A stretch of 64,000 nucleotides of DNA from Roseburia intestinalis L1-82 (lineage in GTDB: Bacteria; Bacillota; Clostridia; Lachnospirales; Lachnospiraceae), in contig NZ_LR027880.1 in the NCBI RefSeq assembly GCF_900537995.1, positions 2,426,001-2,490,000 on the forward strand. The letters are read 5' to 3'. The notes under the pieces are model-generated. The model did not search any database. It saw only the letters and a list, made by a program, of their open reading frames with translations, and was not told the DNA's origin. Shown here piece after piece: positions 15,379 to 23,660 of this stretch; position 1 is the stretch's first letter, and each line of letters starts with the position of its first letter. The translations under genes and the position numbers were made by a program.

Positions 15379-15993
15379 TCACCTCATTTCCGTCGGTTTC
15401 TCGCACCGCTCAAACGATATCACCCAAACGTAAGGATTCGCATCCCAACCGTAGCGGTCAAGGTCGGATTTCTTGATGGTGCTGTTCCAAATCCCTATAA
15501 ACGATGTAATTGTCATGTTTTCATCAAGTCCTCCATTTGTGTGGATATACTTATCTGCTCCTTCTGCCAACGCACTTTCTGCGCTGATCTCTTGCAACCG
15601 CTCCACCCTCACATTCATAACCTTAAGCCAGATGCGTGCGGCTTCTTTTGGCATGTGGATGGATGGTTTCCATTTTGTAATATCTGCAATATCATTTCTT
15701 TGCCAATCTTCGTAGTAATAGTATCCTTTCGGTGCCTCTTTCCATGTTTCACGAACATACAGGATATCGCCCGTACAGATAGGACAGGTTCTCTCCGCTG
15801 TACTTAACTGTTCCGTATGCTCCTTATCAACAAAGTTATGTACTGCATAAGTTCTCTTGTCGGCATTGTAAAATTCCATATCCGGCACGGTATACTCATT
15901 TGCATCTTTGCATATACGCCGGGTACAACTCTTTCTCCCGTCCAGAATCGCCCGAACCATATCGGTATTGAATAAAATCGGTTTAATCGGCAT
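15379..15993 (-). CDS. ASCH-domain-like phage protein
   Basis: This 204-residue protein starts MPIKPILFNTDMVRAILDGRKSCTRR, the ASCH-type opening in which a ligand-binding groove uses the GxKxxTRR motif. GDILYVRETWKEAP then AARIWLKVMNVRVERLQEIS and PYVWVISFERCE complete the beta-barrel pattern. Such phage proteins may bind RNA or modified nucleotides. A CPIC motif at about residue 70 is not part of the usual fold. It lies in the early operon. Confidence 0.75.
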   Translation of the reverse strand: MPIKPILFNTDMVRAILDGRKSCTRRICKDANEYTVPDMEFYNADKRTYAVHNFVDKEHTEQLSTAERTCPICTGDILYVRETWKEAPKGYYYYEDWQRNDIADITKWKPSIHMPKEAARIWLKVMNVRVERLQEISAESALAEGADKYIHTNGGLDENMTITSFIGIWNSTIKKSDLDRYGWDANPYVWVISFERCEKPTEMR

Positions 15994-16237
15994 CTACTCC
16001 ACCTCTTTTCACAATCTCGATCATATCCGTCAATATTCCATCACAACTGAATTGCTCCATTTCACCCTGAAATTCTTTCAACTGCTCTACAACCTTGTCT
16101 AGGTCGTAGGCGGTCGGCTGTTCATTTATAATTCTGATATCACGGAAAAGTAAAACTTCCTCTCTGCTTGTTTTTGCGTGATATTCATGACTTTTTTCTA
16201 GTCGTTTTACCAATGCATCCGCATCAATCAGTCTCAT
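15983..16237 (-). CDS. Small phage protein, MRLIDAD type
   Basis: The ATG at 16237 follows AGGAGGGCAAACA and gives 84 residues starting MRLIDADALVKRLEKS, a very common opening among clostridial phage proteins of unknown function. The longer frame to 16333 overlaps the Lar-like gene and lacks a site. It ends VKRGGVDAD and overlaps the ASCH gene by 11 bases. Confidence 0.7.
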   Translation of the reverse strand: MRLIDADALVKRLEKSHEYHAKTSREEVLLFRDIRIINEQPTAYDLDKVVEQLKEFQGEMEQFSCDGILTDMIEIVKRGGVDAD

Positions 16238-16475
16238 TGTTTGCCCTCCTGTTCCAATCTGTAGTTGCTTTTGTTCGCTCGTCTTTTCCTGTTCTGATTC
16301 CACCGTCCTGATCCATATACATCTCACATTCATAGCTTTTTGGAAGTTCTGTTCCGCATTTCATACATTTGATTTTGAACATTACTCCAACATCCGAATG
16401 TGATGACTTATTTACAATGGTAAAGAACATTGCTTTTCCGCCGCAGAACGGGCATGGTTTAAGTTCTTTGTTCAT
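16224..16475 (-). CDS. Lar-like restriction alleviation protein
   Basis: This 83-residue zinc-ribbon protein has CPFCGG at residues 8-13, a second CxxCG pair (CMKCGTELP, about 37-45) and TDWNRRA near the end, the Lar family signature. Lar of the Rac prophage modulates type I restriction-modification. Members in Firmicutes phages are not tested. It overlaps both neighbours by a few bases, as expected in a tightly packed early operon. Confidence 0.75.
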   Translation of the reverse strand: MNKELKPCPFCGGKAMFFTIVNKSSHSDVGVMFKIKCMKCGTELPKSYECEMYMDQDGGIRTGKDERTKATTDWNRRANNETD

Positions 16476-16765
16476 TCTTCATTCCCCCAATCAATCATTT
16501 GACCGCAACTCGGGCAATAAGTGGGACTAGCACTTTTAAAGCATCTTGGGCATGATGGACAAATCATTGCGTTTCCCATAATTCTCGGTCGCTTCGCTGT
16601 CTGTTTCCCCATCGCCGCCCGGCACTCTTCTGTCGTGCTGATTGCACGGTACTGCTGAACTTCTTCCAGTGCCTTGATCGCTTCCTCAAAAGCTCTAAGT
16701 GTACTGCTTTTACTTTCCCAGCCCATTTCCTGCTTGATTATTTTTATTGCCTTGCTCTCATTCAT
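16472..16765 (-). CDS. Zinc-ribbon phage protein
   Basis: This 97-residue protein has an N-terminal helical region (KAIKIIKQEMGWESKSSTLRAFEEAIKALEEVQQY) and a C-terminal zinc ribbon with CPSCPRC and YCPSCGQ. The C-terminal CxxC pairs and WGNEE ending are typical of small early proteins of gut clostridial phages. Function unknown. Its stop overlaps the Lar-like start. Confidence 0.65.
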   Translation of the reverse strand: MNESKAIKIIKQEMGWESKSSTLRAFEEAIKALEEVQQYRAISTTEECRAAMGKQTAKRPRIMGNAMICPSCPRCFKSASPTYCPSCGQMIDWGNEE

Positions 16766-16767
16766 GA

Positions 16768-17160
16768 CTACACCTCCAACAGTTCCGGGTTATCAATCAT
16801 GTTTCCGATCACTTCAAAATTCTCTGAATCAAAATCATCCAGTTCCTCGTAGTCATCACAGCGCAGCTCATTCGTACACCATCCGTTTTCATGCCACACG
16901 ACACGCTTTCTCGTCTCATCTTCTGGAAACCCAACGTCGATATGCCCTGAAAGAATATCATTCTCAAAAATCAGCTTACCGTTCTTATCAGGCATTGCGG
17001 TGCACTGGCAGACGGTTTCTGGGTCTACTTCGGCCATGTTCGGGATATCATTGATCATTCCCCATAGGATATATCTTCTCTCCCAGATACCATATAAATA
17101 TCCTTGTATCCATTCGCCATTATCAATCCGCTTTCCACGGGATAAAAATCTATTCTCCAT
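16768..17160 (-). CDS. YopX family protein
   Basis: The ATG at 17160 overlaps the upstream stop (TGATG) and gives 130 residues beginning MENRFLSRGKRIDNGEWIQGYLYG, the YopX signature. It contains VCQCTAMPDKNGKLIFENDIL and ends FEVIGNMIDNPELL, both conserved in that family. YopX proteins are widespread in Firmicutes prophages and have an unknown role. The longer frame to 17205 is not supported. Confidence 0.85.
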   Translation of the reverse strand: MENRFLSRGKRIDNGEWIQGYLYGIWERRYILWGMINDIPNMAEVDPETVCQCTAMPDKNGKLIFENDILSGHIDVGFPEDETRKRVVWHENGWCTNELRCDDYEELDDFDSENFEVIGNMIDNPELLEV

Positions 17161-17411
17161 CACTCTTTCACTCCCTTCGGTGTTATCTTGATCCTCTTCA
17201 CACAATCCGGGCAGAAATCAAACCCGTTCACTCTTGTGGTGCATTCCGTGCAGATTTTCTTATCACAGGTCATGGTATAACTTTTAAATCCGCTTCCCCG
17301 TGCATGTGTAATAACTGTATTTACAGGCATGTCGCACAGCAAAGTTGATTCCTTTTTTTTACAGAACGGGCACAGATCATCTTTCGGTATATGTTTAACT
17401 ACGTCTCCCAT
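17160..17411 (-). CDS. Cysteine-rich zinc-binding phage protein
   Basis: The ATG at 17411 (MGDVVKHIPKDDLCPFCKKK) follows AAGGTGGAACGTG and gives 83 residues; a longer frame to 17453 would overlap the next gene by 59 bases. Three CxxC pairs (CPFC, CTEC, CPDC, plus single Cys) suggest one or two zinc sites. It overlaps the neighbouring small gene by 17 bases. Function unknown. Confidence 0.6.
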   Translation of the reverse strand: MGDVVKHIPKDDLCPFCKKKESTLLCDMPVNTVITHARGSGFKSYTMTCDKKICTECTTRVNGFDFCPDCVKRIKITPKGVKE

Positions 17412-17565
17412 CACGTTCCACCTTTTTTCCTTTGCAAAATCCTCTATGTTCATGCACGGAAAATGAAATACTTCCGGTCTGCTTCATGTAAGTCAATTTT
17501 TCTCCGGTCAACTCACATTTATGTTTACGTTCATTCAAATACTGACATCTTCCATCACAATACAT
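17395..17565 (-). CDS. Small Cys-rich phage protein
   Basis: A 56-residue frame starts at an ATG at 17565 after GGAGGGGGAAAGCG. It reads MYCDGRCQYLNERKHKCELTGEKL and later FSVHEHRGFC, so four Cys and two His are placed for one metal site. Similar short proteins recur in early operons of gut clostridial phages. It is short but has one of the best ribosome sites in the operon. Confidence 0.7.
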   Translation of the reverse strand: MYCDGRCQYLNERKHKCELTGEKLTYMKQTGSISFSVHEHRGFCKGKKVERDGRRS

Positions 17566-18028
17566 CGCTTTCCCCCTCCATTTCTTTCAACTTGGCTTCG
17601 GCTTCCTCGTATGTAAGAAAAACAGTTTTACCTATCTCACTTACCGGAAACTCTGGCGTATCTTCACCATATCCGCCCCAGAGTTCTGAATGGTTTGAAT
17701 GATAAGAAGCTCGGATATACAACACATCATCCTCATATTCAAAACCATACACTTTTCTCACATCAATGATGTCTTCCGGTGTCTCCCCGGCTCCTAATCT
17801 GTCCTCTACACATTCACGATAAAACTCGTAGAGCTTGTCTCCTTTGTTGCATGGGAAAATAATCATTCTTCCCTGTTCCTCGGCATCCTCATAAGTGGCA
17901 AGCTTATCAAGTGCCATTCTGTTATGATGTGCAGTCATTTCACATGGTTCAAGGTGTGCATTACCATTCTCTGCATCCTTAAACCAAACCATATCACTGT
18001 TTTTTGAACGTATTGTTAATCTCTCCAT
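17555..18028 (-). CDS. Phage protein, MERLTIRS type
   Basis: The ATG at 18028 (MERLTIRSKNSDMVWF) follows GAGGGATAGC. The product is about 157 residues. It contains ALDKLATYEDAEEQG and a C-terminal VGKTVFLTYEEAEAKL-type motif, both common in clostridial phage proteins that recur with YopX and Lar genes. The FLTYEEAE end suggests a small regulatory or DNA-mimic role, but no activity is known. Confidence 0.7.
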   Translation of the reverse strand: MERLTIRSKNSDMVWFKDAENGNAHLEPCEMTAHHNRMALDKLATYEDAEEQGRMIIFPCNKGDKLYEFYRECVEDRLGAGETPEDIIDVRKVYGFEYEDDVLYIRASYHSNHSELWGGYGEDTPEFPVSEIGKTVFLTYEEAEAKLKEMEGESDVL

Positions 18029-18029
18029 G

Positions 18030-18554
18030 CTATCCCTCACTTTCTGCCTTAAGCCATTGTTCCACCTCTGTAACAGAACACATTGCTACACCGCCCTCAA
18101 TGGTCTTTACACTACCCTGCTCATATGTTTCGATTGAGCAAAGGAAATCTAAAAGTTCATCATCCGTCATGCTCCTGATCCGGTCTGCATTGGTCTGTGG
18201 CTTTTCAATATGTGGCTTTTCTGCATCTGTGCTGTACGACTCCGGCAGTGGCATCCAAGCATTTACAAATAATCCATATTTTGCATAGCTTTTGTCATCA
18301 TCCCCCGGATAAAACGCACCGTTACCATCTTCATCAGTTTCATATCTTCCGATATCTGGAATAGTAAAGTTTTCAAACGATACCAGGATATATTTATCAG
18401 TATTAGGAATCTGCTCATCTACTGGAATCCATCCGCTTTCCTGCTCCAAAATCCTGTTGATTTCTTCCTCTGAAACCACTTTTGTTAGTGGAGAATACCC
18501 ACAGGCTTCTGTTACTGCCTCAGATATCCGGTTCTTAATCCTGCTTATTGACAT
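18030..18554 (-). CDS. DUF551-containing phage protein
   Basis: The ATG at 18554 follows GAGGATCAGA and gives 174 residues; the longer frame would overlap the next gene by more than 200 bases. Residues about 40-110 are a DUF551 domain: SGWIPVDEQIPNTDKYILVSFENF then YGLFVNAWMPLPESY. The C-terminal part has RIRSMTDDELLDFLC, a short motif common in phage and host proteins of this type. Function unknown. Confidence 0.75.
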   Translation of the reverse strand: MSISRIKNRISEAVTEACGYSPLTKVVSEEEINRILEQESGWIPVDEQIPNTDKYILVSFENFTIPDIGRYETDEDGNGAFYPGDDDKSYAKYGLFVNAWMPLPESYSTDAEKPHIEKPQTNADRIRSMTDDELLDFLCSIETYEQGSVKTIEGGVAMCSVTEVEQWLKAESEG

Positions 18555-18936
18555 TCTGATCCTCGCTCTCTGCCAGTTTGGCATGCTCCCATACCATTGT
18601 AGATCCATTAGTGGTGCTCCATGATGTTTTTCCATCGCTCCACGCATACACATAATTGTTCTCGAATTTAGCAAAATGTTTTTTCTCCCATTCGTCGCTG
18701 CTGCGGTATCTAACATAAATCGGTGTGTCAACAGGAACTTTACTCCAATCAACAGGTGGCTTGCCATATTCGTTATCAGCCCAATCCCTTAATTTTTTTG
18801 TACAATCGTTACAACCATAAAAATTACAATCAATGCATTTTCCACATGATTTCGGTTTTCCATGAACGATAGCTACTTTATATCCATCACAGGCAATTTC
18901 TGCGATCTCCTTGGCATACTTCTCTTTATTCAGCAT
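18535..18936 (-). CDS. Hypothetical phage protein with Cys cluster
   Basis: This 133-residue protein starts MLNKEKYAKEIAEIACDGYKVAIV and has CGKCIDCNFYGCNDC (five Cys, about residues 31-45), a likely zinc site. A C-terminal domain follows: VPVDTPIYVRYRSSDEWEKKHFAKFENNYVYAWSDGKTSWS. The second part resembles small DUF-type domains fused to varied N-termini in phage early operons. Function unknown. Confidence 0.65.
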   Translation of the reverse strand: MLNKEKYAKEIAEIACDGYKVAIVHGKPKSCGKCIDCNFYGCNDCTKKLRDWADNEYGKPPVDWSKVPVDTPIYVRYRSSDEWEKKHFAKFENNYVYAWSDGKTSWSTTNGSTMVWEHAKLAESEDQNVNKQD

Positions 18937-19102
18937 CCTTCTTCTCCTTCCCGTACCGCAACTGATACGGTACTTCTTTAAAATCTCTCAATGCATCCGG
19001 GTTTGGATGCTTTGGTATTCTCGTCTGACGGTTTTCCATCTCTGCTATGATTCTGCGTCTCTCTTTGCTTTCTCTGTGCAATTTATACCTCCTATATTTC
19101 AT
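18926..19102 (-). CDS. Small basic phage protein
   Basis: The ATG at 19102 (MKYRRYKLHRESKERRRII) follows GGAAAGACGT, giving 58 residues, very basic at the start. It overlaps the neighbours at both ends by about 11 bases. The charge suggests nucleic-acid binding. No family is recognised. Confidence 0.55.
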   Translation of the reverse strand: MKYRRYKLHRESKERRRIIAEMENRQTRIPKHPNPDALRDFKEVPYQLRYGKEKKDAE

Positions 19103-19706
19103 ACGTCTTTCCGATAAAACGCTTGTCAATGTACTTACATTCCCATTCCAATACGCTTGCGATCCCTGTCATGGTTTCATATCCGGTAGCAAGGCAGCTA
19201 ATTAAATATCTGATTCTCTCATAAACCTGTCTGATCTGATTTCCCGAAAATTTAAACTGTGTTTTAAGGCAGACACCCAACATAGCAAAATAATTAAATA
19301 CCTGTGCCAGTAAAAACTTATTTGCCTGTATCATGCAGTTCGGTGCAATCTTTCTCTCTACCAGATAAAAACTTTCACGATACGGAATCTTATTAGTTTC
19401 CTCTCTCACGTCAATCTTGCATTTATCTTTCAGATAAAAACCAAGTTCCTCGCCTGTCGTTCCATCCTTTGCATTCTCCACATATGCATCAATAGTCTGC
19501 TCAACCTTTATGATTCTTTTGTGTCCGAATCCGAACTTATCATGCAGTGCCTGATATGCCATCATACGGACGTTATAATAGGATTCCTCTATCAGATAAT
19601 CCGCATTGCTTTGTGCCTTGGCGTGTCTCTGTATTCCGATCAGTTCACTCTTGGAATATCCAAGTGGCTGCATCCGCTTTTTCTTTCTTGCCAGTGCATT
19701 ACTCAT
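19092..19706 (-). CDS. Hypothetical phage protein, ~204 aa
   Basis: It begins MSNALARKKKRMQPLGYSKSELIGIQRHAK. The rest is mainly helical, with YIDKRFIGKTYEI at the end. The basic N-terminus and helical core (LIEESYYNVRMMAYQALHDKFGFGHKRI) recall small phage regulators encoded between replication genes and the accessory block. No domain is recognised with confidence. Confidence 0.6.
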   Translation of the reverse strand: MSNALARKKKRMQPLGYSKSELIGIQRHAKAQSNADYLIEESYYNVRMMAYQALHDKFGFGHKRIIKVEQTIDAYVENAKDGTTGEELGFYLKDKCKIDVREETNKIPYRESFYLVERKIAPNCMIQANKFLLAQVFNYFAMLGVCLKTQFKFSGNQIRQVYERIRYLISCLATGYETMTGIASVLEWECKYIDKRFIGKTYEI

Positions 19707-19935
19707 CCCGTACACCTTCTTTCTCTTTTCTTTCCCATTTTTCCATCAGATCAAAAAGTTCTTTTCTTACTTCCGCTTCATGTCCCTTGGCTTTTTTTAC
19801 AGTATCATCCACGATATCTGTGACATGCTGCCATTGTTCATCTGTTAACGGATAAAACTTACTGATCTGCTGATCGATAAAATCTTTCTTTTTATTCAAC
19901 CATTCACGTTGTGCATTATTTAAAATAGAAATCAC
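19699..19935 (-). CDS. Hypothetical phage protein, 78 aa
   Basis: It starts MISILNNAQREWLNKKKDFIDQQISKFYPLTDEQWQHV and is entirely helical and charged. It is the first gene after the TGTTAC repeat region and overlaps the next gene by eight bases. No family is recognised. Confidence 0.6.
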   Translation of the reverse strand: MISILNNAQREWLNKKKDFIDQQISKFYPLTDEQWQHVTDIVDDTVKKAKGHEAEVRKELFDLMEKWERKEKEGVRDE

Positions 19936-19963
19936 ATCCTTTTTGTAAACTTGTGATACCTTT

Positions 19964-20131
19964 TGTTACTAACAAATTCAGTAAAATCAATACTTGCAGA
20001 GATTGGTAACAAGGTAACAAAGTAACAACAATCTTTTTACGCGTAGAAATTATTTTTTTATCTCAATTTTTTCATGTAAAAAAAATTTTTAAACTATATA
20101 AAAAGTGAAAATCGCATGTTACCTGTGTTAC
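19964..20131. repeat. TGTTAC repeat cluster with AT-rich core (possible origin or operator)
   Basis: Six copies of TGTTAC lie in 168 bases: one at 19964 (+); three on the minus strand at 20006, 20014 and 20022 with exact 8-base spacing; two at 20117 and 20126 (+) with 9-base spacing. Between the groups, 20031-20110 is almost pure A+T. The layout is like iterons around an unwinding region. It lies next to the replication helicase gene. Confidence 0.5.
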
Positions 20132-20157
20132 TTGCTACCTCACATCTGTAATTTATT

Positions 20158-22041
20158 CTACTTAAATGGCAGCTCTTCCTGCTCATCCTCTGATATTTGC
20201 ATGAAACCATCCTTATCAACCTCGATTCCGTCATCCAGTTTTAAAAACACACACCGGAAGTTCTTTCCCTCGATCTTCTTCTGCTTCGTATACTGCCCTG
20301 CCTGGGTCTGGATCTTGCCGTGCCGGTCCGCCCATGATAGAAATGCTTTTTTAGAAAATCCTCCGCCCTCACAGATCCTGTCAAATGCCGGGTTATAGAT
20401 CACCGCATATCCATTTTCCAAAATGCCCCATTTCTCACAGGCTGTTGCCGCATCAAACCTTGTCTGGTTCATAGCGATCATTCCAAGGATATACTCATAA
20501 CAGCGCTGATTATCTGACACGTCTGAATAGTCCGTAAGTGTTTCTTTTGCTTCATCCAAGGAAATATATACCCCATCCTTAAAAATGCTTTCTGTGGCGA
20601 TTTTATCTGCTGTGAGAATTATGCTGAGAGACATTGCCTGCTTCTGCATTTTGTCAGAATCCATTAACCGGTTCATAAATCCCTTTTGTATGTTCCGCAA
20701 TTCTGTTTTATCCATGTCCTTAATAACATCCACAAACACCCTGCCGGCAAATCCATAGTTTTTCTTGAGAATCTCAGCCGTACGCTGCGGATCATCATAG
20801 ATTTTCTGTGAACATTCCAGTTCTAAGATACGGTTGATTGCTCCGCCCTGGCTGACATAACTGTTCAATGGCCGTTCACCGTTTGTTATGATGCAGTTCT
20901 TCCACCGGTTCTCACGGTTGATTCCAAGCTCTTTGTTACTCCGGCTCTTTCCCTTGCCGGAACACAGATCATAAACGATTCCTTCAAAATTCTCCCGTAT
21001 TCTCGATGATGTTTTACTGGTATCATCAAGCATCATTGGCAGATGATTCAACATATCTGCTTTTGCTTCCAGTGCCACATCCGTTGTCTTGAAATCTCCT
21101 ATGTACTGTGATTCGTCCGGATTTGCCCAGACAGATGCTGCGAGCATAAGACTGACAGATTTACCGCCCTCAGTTTCTCCCCACAGGTCCACAAAAAATG
21201 GAAGTCCTCCAAGCGGTTCGATCAGTACGGATGCAAAGGCTGCAGCAAGCATAAATTTAATTTCTGTTTTTCCGGTTCTGCGAAGTTCTTTCACATGTTC
21301 ATACCAGGTATCTTCATTACCGCGTTCATGCACCGCATCAAACAGGCTTTTAAACCGACTGTCACCATCAAATACAATATTCTGGTCATATGGAATAAAA
21401 TCGTTCCCGTTCCATCCAAGTTTACTGGTGGAGTTCTGCACCTCGATCAGTGAATCGTTCATATTTTCAATGTCTGACATGTACCGGACCAGGTGCTTTG
21501 CATTTTCACTTGTTACGGATATTCCTACACCGGACAACTGGACAATCTTGCTTGCCGACGTGATGACGGTCTTGGGAAATTTTTTTGTATACCATCGCCC
21601 ATTCCGTTTATATGCGATTTCAATCTGTTCTTCTCCGGTTTCCAGATTCTTAAGCCTTTTTACTGGAAGAATCGGATGATAACAGGCAAGTACTTCTCCG
21701 AACATGTTAAAGGTCCTTACACCGTCATCATCTGCAATCCAGGATCCAGAGTATAATTCATGTCCATCTTCAAAATAATCAAAGTGTGTGTAATTATCTG
21801 CAAGTTGCTGCGGATGGCTTTTCTTGGATGATTCAATTTCTTTGAATGTCTTTTTATATGCCCGGAGCATGGTATTGAATTTTTTCAATGTGCCTTTATG
21901 TTCTTTATCCAACTGCTCTGCACGTTCCTGGAATGATAAGAGCATTCTTGCCTTTTGAATCTCATCCGGCTCATTAAATATTTCAGTAAATACTTCCTCT
22001 GACAGAATAGATTCGGCATCATACTCTTTCAGTAATTTCAA
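20158..22041 (-). CDS. DUF927 replicative helicase/primase-type ATPase
   Basis: This 627-residue protein matches DUF927. After an N-terminal helical part and a strand-rich middle, a P-loop WGETEGGKSVS is at about residue 290, and MLDDTSKTS about 55 residues later provides the Walker B region. IITNGERPLN then supplies the sensor-like Asn. With the CHC2 protein just upstream it makes a phage primase-helicase pair. The last 19 residues (DKDGFMQI...EELPFK) are nearly the same as those of the DUF669 gene and look like an SSB-type docking tail. Confidence 0.8.
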   Translation of the reverse strand: MKLLKEYDAESILSEEVFTEIFNEPDEIQKARMLLSFQERAEQLDKEHKGTLKKFNTMLRAYKKTFKEIESSKKSHPQQLADNYTHFDYFEDGHELYSGSWIADDDGVRTFNMFGEVLACYHPILPVKRLKNLETGEEQIEIAYKRNGRWYTKKFPKTVITSASKIVQLSGVGISVTSENAKHLVRYMSDIENMNDSLIEVQNSTSKLGWNGNDFIPYDQNIVFDGDSRFKSLFDAVHERGNEDTWYEHVKELRRTGKTEIKFMLAAAFASVLIEPLGGLPFFVDLWGETEGGKSVSLMLAASVWANPDESQYIGDFKTTDVALEAKADMLNHLPMMLDDTSKTSSRIRENFEGIVYDLCSGKGKSRSNKELGINRENRWKNCIITNGERPLNSYVSQGGAINRILELECSQKIYDDPQRTAEILKKNYGFAGRVFVDVIKDMDKTELRNIQKGFMNRLMDSDKMQKQAMSLSIILTADKIATESIFKDGVYISLDEAKETLTDYSDVSDNQRCYEYILGMIAMNQTRFDAATACEKWGILENGYAVIYNPAFDRICEGGGFSKKAFLSWADRHGKIQTQAGQYTKQKKIEGKNFRCVFLKLDDGIEVDKDGFMQISEDEQEELPFK

Positions 22042-22538
22042 CCTATGCCACCCCTTTCCAATTCTTTTTGTAATACCTCATCATGGTGCAGGCAGACCAT
22101 CAACGCATTCTGACAGTCACACCATACATCCGATAAAGGTTCTGATTTTTTCAGCCATGTAACATATATGCCAATAAGCTGATTATTCAAATCGATTTTT
22201 CTTTTTAGACTTTCTTCCTCGCGTTTTCTTTTTTCCTTTGCTTTCTGCATGTGATATATGGTCATTTCAGATGCTTTTGTTGGTTTTTCATAAGTTCCAC
22301 CAAGGCTGTAAAAAGCTGTCTTAAAATCACAATGTTCCATGCCTTGAACGAATGAAAAAATGTCCCCATTTGCTCCACATCCAAAACAGTTGTACGAATC
22401 TTTATATATTTTCATGCTGGCCGTATGATCACCGGTGTGGAACGGGCAGGGAACAAATCCCGCCCTGTTTGGATGAAAACCATATGATTCAACTATGTCA
22501 CACATGGAATGAGACTGTTTTATTTCATCTACCGTCAT
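22038..22538 (-). CDS. CHC2 zinc-finger primase-like protein
   Basis: This 166-residue protein has the CHC2 zinc ribbon of DnaG primases: CPFH at about residues 31-34 and CFGCGANGDIFSFV at about 51-64. The Toprim catalytic domain is missing, so it would supply template recognition to the DUF927 protein next door. The C-terminal half is a helical coiled region (KAKEKRKREEESLKRK). It overlaps both neighbours by a few bases. Confidence 0.8.
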   Translation of the reverse strand: MTVDEIKQSHSMCDIVESYGFHPNRAGFVPCPFHTGDHTASMKIYKDSYNCFGCGANGDIFSFVQGMEHCDFKTAFYSLGGTYEKPTKASEMTIYHMQKAKEKRKREEESLKRKIDLNNQLIGIYVTWLKKSEPLSDVWCDCQNALMVCLHHDEVLQKELERGGIG

Positions 22539-23031
22539 TTAAAATCTCCACAATCTTTTTGCCCGTTTCCGATTTCTCACAGAACACAAAATCCACATTG
22601 TATCTATCTCTAATCGTGCACAGACTTTTATATAGCTGCATTCCATCTACCGCCTTTTCAGAGCACACTGTTTTTACCTTCCGCCCATTAACGGTCTTCC
22701 ATCGGATTTCATGTTTTCTTGGGTTCTGCCAGAAGTAAACATCTTCTAATGTTTTTATATCTTCCCCGTGCTCCACCAGAATCACGATCTTAATATCCTG
22801 CTGTATCGCCCGAACCAGTTCAGCTTTAAAACGTTCGTGCTGCTGACAGACATTCCCGCACAGTTCCTTCAAGTCTTTTTTGCGATCAATTACCAGTCTT
22901 GGGTTATCCAGAGACTGATAATCGCCTACATACATTTTGGACCGGAAATATTTAACTCCAATGTCATCAAACTGGGTCCGGATCCGTTCCCATTCTTTTT
23001 TATGTTCCCTTGTGTCTACTTGTATCTGCAA
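22525..23031 (-). CDS. ERCC4-domain nuclease
   Basis: This 168-residue protein starts MQIQVDTREHKKEWERI and continues GDYQSLDNPRLVIDRKKDLKEL, matching the ERCC4/XPF nuclease core: D at 6, then the V-I-D-R-K-K-x-x-D motif (the first E of ERKxxxD is replaced by D). Single-domain forms are common in phage recombination modules. It probably trims branched or flapped DNA together with the Sak4-like ATPase and DUF669 protein. Confidence 0.8.
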   Translation of the reverse strand: MQIQVDTREHKKEWERIRTQFDDIGVKYFRSKMYVGDYQSLDNPRLVIDRKKDLKELCGNVCQQHERFKAELVRAIQQDIKIVILVEHGEDIKTLEDVYFWQNPRKHEIRWKTVNGRKVKTVCSEKAVDGMQLYKSLCTIRDRYNVDFVFCEKSETGKKIVEILNDGR

Positions 23032-23045
23032 CTAAAACACCTGCC

Positions 23046-23660
23046 TTAATTGAATGGCAACTCTTCATCGATCCCATCGGGAATATTCATGAAACCATCT
23101 GCATCTTTCGGAGCTTTATCATAAAAACTCTGCGCGCTGCCTTTGTATTCCTTATAAGCCTTTGTTTCTGTCGTCTCTGGAATGCCGGCTTTCTCGACCT
23201 TGTCAAGCGATACGAACCAACGCATCACACGTTTTCTGACCTCTTTCCCGTTGTAAAAATCCATCTGCTCACCGAATACTCCGCCGATCTTCTTATTTTT
23301 AAACTGCGCACCGAAGTTATCGCCCCACTGCGTTGTAAATCCGGTATTGCTGTGCTCTACACAGGTTGTAAATGTCTTAAATGAACGATTGCACTTACCT
23401 TCGGCATCTTCTGTTAAAATGTACTGTGTTGCCTGGTTAGGCCATTTCTTATCCGGGCGGATATCATTCTTAAACTGCTCTGTAAAATACCCCGGTTGCG
23501 CATCATCTGGTGCAAAATCAAAAAGTACAACAATCATATCTTTTCCACTTTTCGATTTTGTTTCACTGACCTGCTTAATGATCAGTTTATGTCCACCAAG
23601 ATCTACCGGAGTAAACTCTCCGCCTGCCGGTGTCTCATCGTAATTATTTGGTTTCTGCAT
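23046..23660 (-). CDS. DUF669 ssDNA-binding-type protein
   Basis: The ATG at 23660 (MQKPNNYDETPAGGEFTPVDLGGHKLIIKQV) follows AAGGAAAATA and gives 204 residues; the longer frame overlaps the ATPase gene. The N-terminal two-thirds have the OB-like DUF669 pattern with RWFVSLDKVEKAGI near residue 150. The acidic tail ends DEELPFN, the form used by SSB proteins to recruit partners. It likely coats single-stranded DNA for the Sak4-like recombinase. Confidence 0.75.
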   Translation of the reverse strand: MQKPNNYDETPAGGEFTPVDLGGHKLIIKQVSETKSKSGKDMIVVLFDFAPDDAQPGYFTEQFKNDIRPDKKWPNQATQYILTEDAEGKCNRSFKTFTTCVEHSNTGFTTQWGDNFGAQFKNKKIGGVFGEQMDFYNGKEVRKRVMRWFVSLDKVEKAGIPETTETKAYKEYKGSAQSFYDKAPKDADGFMNIPDGIDEELPFN

